A model generated the notes under the pieces. It saw only the letters and a list, made by a program, of their open reading frames with translations. It was not told the DNA's origin and did not search any database. Made by a program: the position numbers and the translations under genes. From an uncultured Flavobacteriales bacterium (GTDB lineage: Bacteria > Bacteroidota > Bacteroidia > Flavobacteriales_E > Vicingaceae): 64,000 bases of DNA. Positions 26,332-35,308 of the stretch are shown here, one piece after another; the first letter of the stretch is position 1, and the number at the start of each line of letters is the position of its first letter. Location: assembly GCA_937901255.1 (NCBI GenBank), contig CALCHN010000043.1:172238-236237 (forward strand), read 5' to 3'.

Positions 26332-28173
26332 ATGCAAAACAATAACACACTAACTTACATTAAAGAAGTAGTAGCTAACTTGCCAGCAGACTGGCTGAAG
26401 CTAACCACTCACAGATTAGATATTTATGATGAAAAATTGGCTAAAACGGAATTCTTAGAAGAATTTGAAAAGCTATTTGCCAACCATAATGCTGAAACAG
26501 CTGCACTAAGTAAATTACCTACTGCTTACGATTATATCCGATTAGGTCACCCCTTATCTTCTGTATTAGAATGGGCAATTGCTAAGCTAAATAATGTACC
26601 AGCGGCAAATGTCATTAGTTTTTCATCCCAAACAATTCCTGTTTTAGCAGTGCTAAGAAAAAATTTATTCGAAAAGAAAAACACCCAACTTATTTACACC
26701 GATGAGTTACCTGTTTATTTTGATGCGAAAACCCTAAAACGTGTTTACGGCTATCAATTTGAATTAAAGCAAGTAAATAATGCAACAGAAATTCCTGAAT
26801 TTAACGGCAGTACCGTTTTCATTTCACAACAAAAAGAAATGGGTAAAATTGACCTCCACCCTAACATTGATTTTTTTATCAGTATTCATCGTCAATGGGG
26901 AAGTATTTTATTGGTAAATGGCAAACAAAATGAAAAATATATCTCAGAAATTCAGCATGTAAGAAGAAGAGAAACCATTGCCATGACACCATCCAATTGT
27001 TTTTCTGCCTTACAACAATTGATAGGAGAACCTACTACTGATGAGGAAAGTAATCTTGAAGCCAACAAAGCAAGTGTGGTAGCATCCATTAAAAAAATTA
27101 CAGCAACCCATAAAAATGCACTGTTGGGTTCTTCCGGGTTGTCAATTCAATATGCCATTATGATGGGATTAATTGACGATGCTCTCGAAAAACACCCAGG
27201 AAAGGCTATCCAAATTGTTGTTCCTCCAAATTGTTATGGTGGCACCAACGACCAAGCCAGACGAGTTGCTGCTTGCTTAGACAATGTTGAAGTGGTAGAT
27301 TTACCCGTTGATGGTAATCATAACATGGTTGAAAGTACCAATATCGTTTTAGAACAAGCGGCAGCAGTAGATGCTGTTCCTTTAATTATTGCGGAAATTC
27401 CAACCAATCCAAGAGTTGAAGTACCCGATCTTTTAAAATTAAGAGATGTGTTAAGTCAGCCACGTAAAACTGCTACAGGCAATGTGGCTATCGACCCTGT
27501 TTTTATTTTAGACCAAACTTTTTGTCCTAATGTACAATTCTTAGCTGAAGGAGGAACATTCTCCTCCATCAGGTCTATTTCTTATGTTAGTGGCTCCAAA
27601 TTTCCAAGTGGAGGAAAATGTACTGCCGGTTATTGTGTTGCCAACAAAAAAGCAGAAACCTTGTTGGATAAAATAGAAAAACATCTCATACTTTGCGACA
27701 ATGAAGCAACAGCACTTCAAGTAGAGATATTAGCCAACCAAATTCCTTCTATGATTCAACGCATTAAAGATGCTTATAAAAATACACGCGAATTGGTCAA
27801 CTTTATTAAAGCAACTTTGCCAACTGCAAAAATCAACTTTGTTTCAGAAGCATTGGCTAACGAAGGATTTACCCCATCTGTGTTTTCATTAGACCTTCCT
27901 ACCAAAGGCAATACGGATGAAGAAAGAGAAGCTTACAAAAGAGCGTTAAATCAAAAACTAATCGATATGATGATTAGTGAGATTCCCAACGAGAGCAAAT
28001 ACTGTGTGAGTTATGGTCAGCTAAAAGGTTGTTATTGGACCATACCTGCAACATCTACTCAAGGCACTACCAAAGAAGACGATAAAGATTATATTGCCCG
28101 AGTATCTGTATCTCCCGATTTAGACCTAGAACTTCATAAAAAAGTCTTTTTGGATTTTGTAAAGCAAATTTGA
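26332..28173 (+). CDS. Large PLP-dependent Cys/Met-metabolism-type enzyme (613 aa)
   Basis: Fold-type I PLP enzyme related to the cystathionine gamma-synthase/lyase family but about 200 residues longer. The likely Schiff-base Lys is near residue 423 in YVSGSKFPSGGKCTAGY. Upstream are a cofactor-binding region (LLGSSGLSIQYAIMMG, PPNCYGGTNDQARRVA) and IAEIPTNPRVEVPDLLKL, and ILDQTFCPN carries the Asp expected near the pyridine N. The first 180 residues have no clear counterpart in short members of the family. A possible -7 box TAATTTCG lies about 26 bp upstream. The substrate cannot be read from the sequence. Confidence 0.82.
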   Translation: MQNNNTLTYIKEVVANLPADWLKLTTHRLDIYDEKLAKTEFLEEFEKLFANHNAETAALSKLPTAYDYIRLGHPLSSVLEWAIAKLNNVPAANVISFSSQTIPVLAVLRKNLFEKKNTQLIYTDELPVYFDAKTLKRVYGYQFELKQVNNATEIPEFNGSTVFISQQKEMGKIDLHPNIDFFISIHRQWGSILLVNGKQNEKYISEIQHVRRRETIAMTPSNCFSALQQLIGEPTTDEESNLEANKASVVASIKKITATHKNALLGSSGLSIQYAIMMGLIDDALEKHPGKAIQIVVPPNCYGGTNDQARRVAACLDNVEVVDLPVDGNHNMVESTNIVLEQAAAVDAVPLIIAEIPTNPRVEVPDLLKLRDVLSQPRKTATGNVAIDPVFILDQTFCPNVQFLAEGGTFSSIRSISYVSGSKFPSGGKCTAGYCVANKKAETLLDKIEKHLILCDNEATALQVEILANQIPSMIQRIKDAYKNTRELVNFIKATLPTAKINFVSEALANEGFTPSVFSLDLPTKGNTDEEREAYKRALNQKLIDMMISEIPNESKYCVSYGQLKGCYWTIPATSTQGTTKEDDKDYIARVSVSPDLDLELHKKVFLDFVKQI

Positions 28174-28215
28174 TGGTGGTGGGTGTGGTGTTTTATGCTT
28201 TAAAATAATAAAATT

Positions 28216-28223
28216 TATATTTG
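28216..28223 (+). promoter_or_regulatory. Probable -7 promoter box TATATTTG
   Basis: Exact TANNTTTG match 73 bp before the ATG of the metalloprotease-like lipoprotein gene, giving a leader of about 65 nt. Confidence 0.45.
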
Positions 28224-28296
28224 TTAGTTATATAACATTGTCCATCCTTTAATTTTTCAAGGATAGTAGAAATAAACCAACAAGCTGAAATTAAAT

Positions 28297-29202
28297 ATGA
28301 CAAAGAAAGTATTAATTATATTTCTTACTATCCTAATTAGTCACTCATGCCAAGTTAAATACATAAAAGCAGACAAAAACATGATTTATCATATTGCATC
28401 GGTAAACAATAATGTCTGCAAGAAATTAAAAGGTGAAGTGGTATTATATGCAATTTTTGTCGATTCTAAATATACAGGTATATGGACTCAATATGACATG
28501 AGCTCTACAATTGATTCTATAAAACTAGCTACTAAATGGATAGAAAAAGAAGCTGTGAAGAATGGTATAAGTTTATCAATAAAGATTGACTACCATAGAA
28601 ACAAGAAAATTATACCTATAGCTACAAACTTTCAAAGAAGAACTCTCTCAGGTACGCTTTTTGGATCCAATGGCATTAAAAATGTAGACAGATGGGCTGA
28701 CAAAGTTGCTAAAGAAGCACTTAAACCATATGGTCCAGATACTTCCTCTACTACAAAAACTAAAATAGTACCAAAAGATAGAGAAAAATTACTTGCACGT
28801 TTAAGAGATATTCATCAAACAGATAATGTAGGTTTAATTTACTTTATCAATAATTTTTATACCGATGAAGTTTCTGTTGTTCTCCATGCAAGTGAAGATT
28901 ACAGCCCTGAATATGGTATTGTAAGTTTTAAATCTCCAGGCACAATTGCACATGAATTTTTACATCTATTTGGAGCATTTGATTTATACCTTTCTCCTTT
29001 TGATAAGAAAAAAGATATAAAAAAGAAAAAAGAATTTGCTATGAAGGAATTTCCAAATGAAATTATGGCATTTCCTCATAGAAGATTAAATACACTTGAA
29101 ATAAGTCCTTTTACAAAATATTTAATTGGTTGGGAAAACCAACTAGATTCAAAATATAAAGACATGTTAATTGGTAAAAAAATTAAAATTGTAAAGTATT
29201 AA
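28297..29202 (+). CDS. Metzincin-like zinc metallopeptidase lipoprotein
   Basis: A 301-aa probable lipoprotein: MTKKVLIIFLTILISHSC ends in a lipobox-like Cys at 18. The central feature is HEFLHLFGAFD at residues 219-229, which fits the HExxHxxGxxD zinc-binding pattern of snapalysin-type metzincins, with Glu220 as the catalytic base. A Met turn is plausible in EIMAFPHRR about 36 residues later. The rest matches no named family that I know. It stands alone between the PLP enzyme and the TonB receptor. Substrate unknown. Confidence 0.75.
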   Translation: MTKKVLIIFLTILISHSCQVKYIKADKNMIYHIASVNNNVCKKLKGEVVLYAIFVDSKYTGIWTQYDMSSTIDSIKLATKWIEKEAVKNGISLSIKIDYHRNKKIIPIATNFQRRTLSGTLFGSNGIKNVDRWADKVAKEALKPYGPDTSSTTKTKIVPKDREKLLARLRDIHQTDNVGLIYFINNFYTDEVSVVLHASEDYSPEYGIVSFKSPGTIAHEFLHLFGAFDLYLSPFDKKKDIKKKKEFAMKEFPNEIMAFPHRRLNTLEISPFTKYLIGWENQLDSKYKDMLIGKKIKIVKY

Positions 29203-29506
29203 TAATAACATTTTAAATTTCGTTCGAAATAACATAATTGGCAGCAGATTAATTTCTTATTACTAAAACTTAAAATTTTGAACCGTTGAACTATGCTCGT
29301 CTCAAAATCTAAAGCCGTAAAAACAAGTAATTTCCAATTCTTTATTTTTACGAGCATCCTCGAAAAATTAATTTATTTACAAAAAAACATTTTTCGGGAC
29401 TATAACCTTTCTCCGTACAATAAGCAACCCAATAAACAGTTAATTGGCATTGTAGTTTTTTATGTAGTTTTGCTTTCTTAAAAAAAAGCATAAGCAAAGG
29501 GATAAA
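29203..29506. other. Non-coding 304-bp stretch
   Basis: No supported gene. It has a GTTCGAAATAACA phrase (29222-29234), similar to one at 57121-57133, and an inverted repeat ATGCTCGT (29293-29300) with ACGAGCAT (29350-29357). A 62-codon open frame at 29293-29481 is probably fortuitous. Confidence 0.6.
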
Positions 29507-32044
29507 TTGAGTTTTAAACATCTTATATATATTTTTTTATTGTTGGCAATTCCTGCTGTTGGAGTTTCGCAAACTGCAACTGTTTCGGGTAAGCTAAAAA
29601 ATACCAAGAACGAGCCGCTTGAAAATGCTTCTATATCAATAATCGGAAGCAGCAAAGGTGTTAAATCATCTCCTGACGGAAGTTTTTCTTTAACCATTCC
29701 AGCTGATACCAATGTGACTATCGGTATTACCTATGTGGGCTTTAAAACCATAAAAAAAACGTTTAACCTTGCTCCTAATCAGCTAGAAGAATTTTCTCCA
29801 ACAATGGAAATTGATGTAGTAAACATTGGTGGTTTTGAAGTGACCGAAGAAAGCAACCGCTCTACCACCATGAAAAAAATAGATCCGAATTTACTCAATT
29901 CGCTCACTAATCCTTCAGGTTCTTTCGAAGCAATTTTAAAGACTTTTCCGGGAGTTAACTCCAACAATGAATTGAGTTCTCAATATTCGGTTAGAGGTGG
30001 AAATTTTGATGAAAACTTAGTCTATGTAAATGATATTGAAGTCTATCGCCCTTTTTTAATCCGCTCGGGGCGACAAGAAGGATTGAGCTTTATCAACTCC
30101 AACATGGTAGATAATGTATCGTTTTCTGCTGGAGGTTTTGAAGCCAAATATGGTGATAAAATGTCTTCGGTGCTTGATGTGCATTATAAAGAACCTGATG
30201 AATTTGCTGGCTCAGGAACACTTAGTCTGCAAGGTGCTGAACTTCATTTTGAGGGTGCTAGCAAAAACCACCGATTTACCCACATTACTGGAGCCCGATT
30301 TAGAAGTAACCAATACGTATTACAAAGTTTAGATACTGATGGAGAATATCGCCCTATTTTTATGGATGTACAATCCTATTTAACTTACGATATTTCGGAA
30401 AAGTGGGAAATTGGTTTTTTGGGAAATGTGGCTCTTAATAAGTATAATTTTATCCCTCAAAACAGACAAACAGAGTTTGGAACAATAAACGAAGCCTTGC
30501 AACTTTCCGTATTTTTTGATGGTCAGGAAATTGACCAATTTCAAACTTATTTTGGAGCAATTTCTAACACTTTTAAACCCAAAGAAAACATTGAATTAAA
30601 ATTTATTACCTCTGCTTTTAGCTCTTTAGAAGATGAATCTCTTGATATTGAAGGTGCTTACAGAATTAGTGAGCTAGAAAGAGATTTGGGCAGTGATAAT
30701 TTTGGTGAAGTAAAATTCGATAGAGGTGTTGGTACTTTTTTCGACCATGCCAGAAACAGACTTGATGCAGCAGTATTGAACTTAGAACACAAAGGAAAAA
30801 TCGTAAAGCAACGCCACACTACTTTTTGGGGAGTTAAATACCAACGAGAAATGATTACCGACAAGCTAAGCGAATGGGCTTTTGTTGATTCTGCTGGTTA
30901 CTTTACTCCTCGTCCGCAAGATTCTATAGGTTACACTAACCCAGCTGCACAGGGCGAACAATTGTTGGAACTTAGAGAAGTATTAAAAACAGATATTTCT
31001 TTAAATAGCAATAGATACAATGCTTATTTACAACGCTCGTGGCAATGGGAAAAAGATACTGTTGGATACACGTTTACACTTGGTGGTAGAGTAGCTTATT
31101 GGGATTTTAATGACGAATTTTTATTTAGCCCAAGAGCAGGATTTTCAATAAAACCAAATTGGAAAAAAGATTTTCTCTTCAGACTTTCGGGAGGGGTTTA
31201 TTACCAGCCGCCTTTTTACAGAGAAATGAGAAATTTAGATGGAATTGTTAATCCTGATATAAAATCTCAAGCTTCCTACCAAGCAGTATTAGCTTCCGAT
31301 TACAACTTTAAGGCGTGGGAAAGACCTTTTAAATTAACTACCGAAGTGTATTACAAACACATGAAAAACGTTATTCCTTATCAGATAGATAATGTTAGAA
31401 TTCGCTATTTTGCTACCAATAATGCCAATGCTTACGCCACGGGTGTAGATTTTAAAATTAATGGTGAATTTGTTAAAGGAGTTGAATCTTGGTTTAGCAT
31501 GTCGGTTATGAAAACGGCTGAAGATTTGGTTGATGACTTTTATTTTGTTGACATCAATAGTGATGGTGAAGAAATTGTTTATGGTTATACCGAAAATGAT
31601 ATTCCCGTAGAAACCAAAAGTGTTGAACCAGGTTATATTCCTCGTCCTACCGACCAACGTTTTAGCTTTAGCTTATTTTTTCAGGATTATATCCCAAAAT
31701 TACCTAGTTTTAAAATGAATATTTCTTTACATTACGCTACAGGATTACCTTTCGGTCCACCACAATCTAGAAACAGACATGAAGCTACCTTACGAATTCC
31801 TCCTTACCGAAGAGTTGATTTAGGTTTTTCTTACCATGCTAAATCTGCAGAAAAACAACTGAAAGGCAAAAATCCTATCAACACCTTTAAGAACATTTGG
31901 GTAAGTTTAGAAGTGTTTAATTTATTGCAAATCAACAATGTAATTTCTTATGTTTGGATAGAAGATGTAACGGGAAGAAATTATGCTGTACCTAATTTCT
32001 TAACTTCTCGTCAGTTAAACCTAAAAATTCATTTCGATTTTTAA
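29507..32044 (+). CDS. TonB-dependent outer-membrane receptor (TTG start)
   Basis: An 845-aa outer-membrane transporter. The only start giving a signal peptide (MSFKHLIYIFLLLAIPAVG) is TTG at 29507, preceded by AGGG six bases upstream; the open frame upstream contains no ATG or GTG. After the signal comes a carboxypeptidase-regulatory-like domain (about 24-100), a plug domain (about 120-235; SQYSVRGGNFDENLVYVN) and a 22-strand-type barrel ending in the aromatic terminus LNLKIHFDF. No SusD partner follows, so it is not a classical polysaccharide system. The ligand is unknown. Confidence 0.92.
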   Translation: MSFKHLIYIFLLLAIPAVGVSQTATVSGKLKNTKNEPLENASISIIGSSKGVKSSPDGSFSLTIPADTNVTIGITYVGFKTIKKTFNLAPNQLEEFSPTMEIDVVNIGGFEVTEESNRSTTMKKIDPNLLNSLTNPSGSFEAILKTFPGVNSNNELSSQYSVRGGNFDENLVYVNDIEVYRPFLIRSGRQEGLSFINSNMVDNVSFSAGGFEAKYGDKMSSVLDVHYKEPDEFAGSGTLSLQGAELHFEGASKNHRFTHITGARFRSNQYVLQSLDTDGEYRPIFMDVQSYLTYDISEKWEIGFLGNVALNKYNFIPQNRQTEFGTINEALQLSVFFDGQEIDQFQTYFGAISNTFKPKENIELKFITSAFSSLEDESLDIEGAYRISELERDLGSDNFGEVKFDRGVGTFFDHARNRLDAAVLNLEHKGKIVKQRHTTFWGVKYQREMITDKLSEWAFVDSAGYFTPRPQDSIGYTNPAAQGEQLLELREVLKTDISLNSNRYNAYLQRSWQWEKDTVGYTFTLGGRVAYWDFNDEFLFSPRAGFSIKPNWKKDFLFRLSGGVYYQPPFYREMRNLDGIVNPDIKSQASYQAVLASDYNFKAWERPFKLTTEVYYKHMKNVIPYQIDNVRIRYFATNNANAYATGVDFKINGEFVKGVESWFSMSVMKTAEDLVDDFYFVDINSDGEEIVYGYTENDIPVETKSVEPGYIPRPTDQRFSFSLFFQDYIPKLPSFKMNISLHYATGLPFGPPQSRNRHEATLRIPPYRRVDLGFSYHAKSAEKQLKGKNPINTFKNIWVSLEVFNLLQINNVISYVWIEDVTGRNYAVPNFLTSRQLNLKIHFDF

Positions 32045-32072
32045 TCTTTATGATAGACAATATAAAAAATTA

Positions 32073-32144
32073 AACTCTCCCCCTTTACCCCCTCTCTTTA
32101 AAGAGAGGGGGAGAAGTTATTGTAACATAACTTGGGGGTGAGTC
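32073..32144 (+). repeat. Family A dispersed hairpin repeat, copy 2
   Basis: About 72 bp, starting AACTCTCCCCC and ending GGGGGTGAGTC, with inner palindromes CCCCCTCTCTTT/AAAGAGAGGGGG and AGTTATTGTAACATAACT. It lies 28 bp after the TonB receptor stop, so it could also serve as an RNA 3' end structure. Confidence 0.9.
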
Positions 32145-32166
32145 AAGAAAAAAGTTAATATAAAAG

Positions 32167-32721
32167 ATGACTAACCATTACTTCCCAATAATTGTAAATG
32201 AAAAATTGCCCGAAACAGGAATTGATGATAAATTTTTTCTGTTTTTGTTTCGTGCTACACGAGTTCCTCCACATATAGGACTTGTTTTTAAAAATAAAGT
32301 ATATGATATTACTTTAGTTGGTCCCAACTTAGGAACTGATGCTGCTGCTTTTATTTCTACGGTAAAGAAAAAATATACCAAAACCTTGTTTATAGAGCTT
32401 ACTAAACCCAATTTTACAGAAGAGGAAATTGAATCAATTTTATTGAGTGAAATAAAAAAATTCAATAATGTTTCTCAAGAAAACAGTTGCCTCTCCCCTA
32501 TTAAAGCAGCTTTTAAGCAACTTTTTGATATACGAATGGATGAAGTAAATTATATTTTTGATTTAATTCCACAGCTTCATCAAAAAAATATTGTTCAGCA
32601 TGTTTTTCATTTAAATTTGGAAAGAAATCTTCAAGAAAATACCTTTTATTTGCAAACCTATAATCAAAACGATATACAACAATCTATAAAAGCATTAAAC
32701 AGAGTAAACGGGATATGTTAA
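32167..32721 (+). CDS. Conserved-looking protein of unknown function (184 aa)
   Basis: Not recognised. The 184-aa protein starts MTNHYFPIIVNEKLPETG and has no signal peptide. An N-terminal alpha/beta half (FRATRVPPHIGLVFKNKVYD, about 28-47) precedes a helical C-terminal half. Its stop overlaps the ATG of the GNAT gene by 7 bp, and mltG follows, which indicates one operon and a possible link to cell-wall or envelope maintenance. No catalytic motif is evident. Confidence 0.75.
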   Translation: MTNHYFPIIVNEKLPETGIDDKFFLFLFRATRVPPHIGLVFKNKVYDITLVGPNLGTDAAAFISTVKKKYTKTLFIELTKPNFTEEEIESILLSEIKKFNNVSQENSCLSPIKAAFKQLFDIRMDEVNYIFDLIPQLHQKNIVQHVFHLNLERNLQENTFYLQTYNQNDIQQSIKALNRVNGIC

Positions 32722-33221
32722 TTGGTAAAAAAATATTTCTGCGTGCTGTACTTCCAATAGATGTAGAAAAACTGTTGGAATGGGAAAACGATACCGACAA
32801 CTGGGAAGTAAGCAGTACCGAAACCATGTTTACCAGAGAAGAAATAGCTTTTTTTGTAGCTTCCAAACAGCAAATAGAAACCCACGGACAAACCCGATTT
32901 ATGATTTGTTTAGAAACAGAAGAAAACACTATTGGCTGCATAGATTTATTTGATTTTAATGCCGAAGAGAAAAAAATTGGCGTAGGCATACTGATTGGCG
33001 AAAAGCAACACAGAAATAAAGGCTATGCAAAGGAAGCATTGTGTTTATTGAGTAGTTTTTGTTTCAACAAATTGGCTATCTCAACCATTTTTTCAGAAAT
33101 TTTAGAAAGTAACACCTCTAGCATTCGCTTATTCGAAAGTTGTAAATTTATTTTTAAGAAAAATAACTTACGCAACGGAAAAACAATGAGGTATTATGAA
33201 TTAACTAATTCCAACAAGTAA
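32715..33221 (+). CDS. GNAT-family N-acetyltransferase
   Basis: A 168-aa GNAT of the RimJ/RimL type. Visible features are the N-terminal LRAVLPIDVEKLLEWENDTD, the acetyl-CoA-binding turn IGEKQHRNKGYAKEALCLL (about 95-113) and the C-terminal EILESNTSSIRLFESCKF typical of the family. It overlaps the preceding unknown gene by 7 bp and precedes mltG by 39 bp. The acceptor, protein or small molecule, cannot be told. Confidence 0.92.
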   Translation: MLIGKKIFLRAVLPIDVEKLLEWENDTDNWEVSSTETMFTREEIAFFVASKQQIETHGQTRFMICLETEENTIGCIDLFDFNAEEKKIGVGILIGEKQHRNKGYAKEALCLLSSFCFNKLAISTIFSEILESNTSSIRLFESCKFIFKKNNLRNGKTMRYYELTNSNK

Positions 33222-33260
33222 AAATTCATTTATTTTGCATGCTATTATTATTCTTATTCG

Positions 33261-34301
33261 ATGCTAAAAAAAATAATCATCTCTCTATTTTTAATCTTGC
33301 TTATTGGTGGCGGATATGTGGTGTATAATATGTATGCAAAGGTTTATCAACCCAATGTTACCTTAAAAAATACCAATTCTGCTTATTTCCATATTTATAG
33401 TCATTATACTTTTGATGATGTTATTAATAGCCTCTACGAAAATGGGATTATTATAAATAGAGCTTCTTTTAAATGGGTAGCAGAAAAAAAATCTAATTTT
33501 ATTAACAACATTAAACCTGGAAGATACAAGCTGAAAGAAGGCATGAGCAATAATGAATTGGTAGATTTATTACGTTCGGGAGAGCAAGAACCTGTTAAAG
33601 TAACGTTTAATAATGTGCGAACCATTAAAGAATTAGCAGGAACAGCAACCAAAAATTTAGAATGCGATAGTATTGAGTTGTATAATTTACTCAGCGACAA
33701 ATCTTTTACATCAAAATACGGTTTTAACACCATTACTATTTTAACGCTTTTCCTTCCCAACACTTATGAGTTTTATTGGAATACTTCTGCCGAAGAATTT
33801 GTAAAACGTATGGCAGAAGAATACAAAAAGTTTTGGAATGATGATAGAAAAGCAAAAGCAAGAGCTTTAAACCTTACTCAATCGGATGTTGCCATTTTAG
33901 CCTCTATTGTTCAAGCAGAACAATCTGTACACAGAGATGAAAGAGCCAAAATTGCAGGTTTATATATTAATAGATTACGAAAAGGAATGTTACTACAATC
34001 TGATCCTACGGTAGTTTATGGTATTGGCGATTTTAACATTAATCGTGTGCTTACAAAACATTTAGAGACGAATACTCCTTATAATACTTATATTCATAAA
34101 GGGTTACCTCCCGGACCAATAAACTTACCCGAAATAAGCTCTTTAGATGCGGTATTAAATTATGAAAAACACAATTATATTTATATGTGTGCGAAAGCAG
34201 ATTTTTCGGGTTACCACGCTTTTGCAAGCAATTATAACGAGCATTTAGCAAACGCCAGAAGTTTCCAAAGAGAACTTAATAGAAGGAAGATTTATAAATA
34301 A
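33261..34301 (+). CDS. mltG: Endolytic murein transglycosylase MltG
   Basis: Inner-membrane enzyme that cuts nascent peptidoglycan strands and sets glycan length. The 346-aa protein has one N-terminal membrane helix (about 4-22), a LysM-like region (about 40-115) and the YceG catalytic domain. The catalytic Glu is near residue 220 in SIVQAEQS, followed by AGLYINRLRKGMLLQSDPTV and the family block GLPPGPINLPEISSLDA. It is the third gene of the operon beginning at 32167. A heptamer tract follows its stop. Confidence 0.95.
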   Translation: MLKKIIISLFLILLIGGGYVVYNMYAKVYQPNVTLKNTNSAYFHIYSHYTFDDVINSLYENGIIINRASFKWVAEKKSNFINNIKPGRYKLKEGMSNNELVDLLRSGEQEPVKVTFNNVRTIKELAGTATKNLECDSIELYNLLSDKSFTSKYGFNTITILTLFLPNTYEFYWNTSAEEFVKRMAEEYKKFWNDDRKAKARALNLTQSDVAILASIVQAEQSVHRDERAKIAGLYINRLRKGMLLQSDPTVVYGIGDFNINRVLTKHLETNTPYNTYIHKGLPPGPINLPEISSLDAVLNYEKHNYIYMCAKADFSGYHAFASNYNEHLANARSFQRELNRRKIYK

Positions 34302-34343
34302 GTTAGAAGCTAGAAGACCGAAGCTGGAAGTAAGAAGTTTGTA
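34302..34343 (+). repeat. Seven-base-periodic tract after mltG
   Basis: Directly after the stop the sequence reads as successive heptamers AGAAGCT, AGAAGAC, CGAAGCT, GGAAGTA, AGAAGTT. The units vary but the seven-base period and the AAG core are kept. Confidence 0.7.
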
Positions 34344-34365
34344 CGTTCCCTCTCCCTTTCCCTTT

Positions 34366-34406
34366 CACTCTCCCATTCACTCTCCCATTCACTCTCCCAT
34401 TCACTC
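34366..34406 (+). repeat. Tandem 12-mer CACTCTCCCATT, three and a half copies
   Basis: Three exact copies plus a partial one between the convergent mltG and BatE-like genes, preceded by related CCCTCTCCCTTTCCC sequence. Confidence 0.92.
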
Positions 34407-34410
34407 CAAG

Positions 34411-35166
34411 CTAAATCTCCTTTATCTCTTCACTTTTAACCCAACCAACATTTCCATTTTGGATTTTAATTTTAGACCAACCATTTTTTTCATCAAGTAG
34501 GTTAACTTTTAACCCTTCGTGCATGGTAAATAATTTGTTAGATTTTTCGTTGGGTTCGCTCATTACAGATGAAATATTGGCAAAAACAATAGCATCTGAT
34601 TTACTTTTTAATAAAGAACTGTGTTGATGAGCCATAAACCAAGTAAATAAACTAACTACAACTATTAAAACACCGCCATAAAAACCTATTTTTTTAATTA
34701 CTACCTGACGTAAAAATAAATATCCAATAAAGAAAAGAAGTGCTACAAAAATGGAAATAATACTTAGCGTTGCCCATCCATCAACACTTTTTGAAGTAAC
34801 AAATGTTTGCCAAGCATTTTCAATAAATAAGGAAGGTAAGGCTTCAACTTTATCAATGGTTTTGCTGTTGGCTATTTTAAGGTTAAAGGCAGCATCTTCA
34901 TTACTCGGATCTAACTTTAAAGCACGTTCGTAATTCAAAATTGCAGGTGCTAATTCATCATTTTTAAAATAAGCATTGCCCAAATTGTAGTAAACATCAG
35001 CAGCTGTTTTACCTTCTTCAATTAACTGTTCGTATTGCTCAATAGCCTCATCGTATTTTTTTTCATCATACAAGTTGTTAGCTAATTTAAAACTATCGTT
35101 TGCCATTACCGTTGAAAAACTCAACAAACTAATTAGAAAATAAAGTACACTTGCTTTTTGTATCAT
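34411..35166 (-). CDS. TPR protein with SH3 domain, BatE-like
   Basis: A 251-aa exported, membrane-bound protein. I place the start at 35166 because MIQKASVLYFLISLLSFSTV gives a clean signal peptide; nine more codons upstream (from 35193) are open but unlikely to be used. Two to three TPR units lie at about 25-95 (AADVYYNLGNAYFKNDELA). Two membrane helices follow (about 130-155 and 165-185), and a bacterial SH3 domain closes the protein (about 195-250, GWSKIKIQNGNVGWVKSEE). TPR plus SH3 is the BatE architecture of the Bacteroides aerotolerance operon, but no other bat gene is adjacent here. Confidence 0.82.
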   Translation of the reverse strand: MIQKASVLYFLISLLSFSTVMANDSFKLANNLYDEKKYDEAIEQYEQLIEEGKTAADVYYNLGNAYFKNDELAPAILNYERALKLDPSNEDAAFNLKIANSKTIDKVEALPSLFIENAWQTFVTSKSVDGWATLSIISIFVALLFFIGYLFLRQVVIKKIGFYGGVLIVVVSLFTWFMAHQHSSLLKSKSDAIVFANISSVMSEPNEKSNKLFTMHEGLKVNLLDEKNGWSKIKIQNGNVGWVKSEEIKEI

Positions 35167-35274
35167 TTTTAGTATAAAAAAATATTCATCCAAAAATAAA
35201 TCTTTTAATAGATTATTTAATGATTAAAGGATGATTAGTTGTTAAAAAAATTAAAACTAACTCAATTAAAAGGT

Positions 35275-35282
35275 TAATTTTG
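35275..35282 (+). promoter_or_regulatory. Probable -7 box TAATTTTG
   Basis: Exact TANNTTTG match. It would start transcription near 35289, downstream of any other in-frame possibility, which supports the TTG at 35309 as the start of the MoeB-like gene. Confidence 0.45.
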
Positions 35283-35308
35283 TTGATGAACATGAAGAAC
35301 TTAATGTT

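Noticed and set aside
29293..29481. 62-codon plus-strand open frame between the metallopeptidase and the TonB receptor
   Set aside because: No protein-like composition, no ribosome-binding context, and one end lies in an inverted repeat. It is probably chance.
31334..31657. 107-codon minus-strand open frame inside the TonB receptor gene
   Set aside because: It is antisense to a strongly supported coding region and has no recognisable features.
34366..34406. Tandem 12-mers as a possible CRISPR array
   Set aside because: Copies are directly adjacent, with no spacers, and no cas genes are present.
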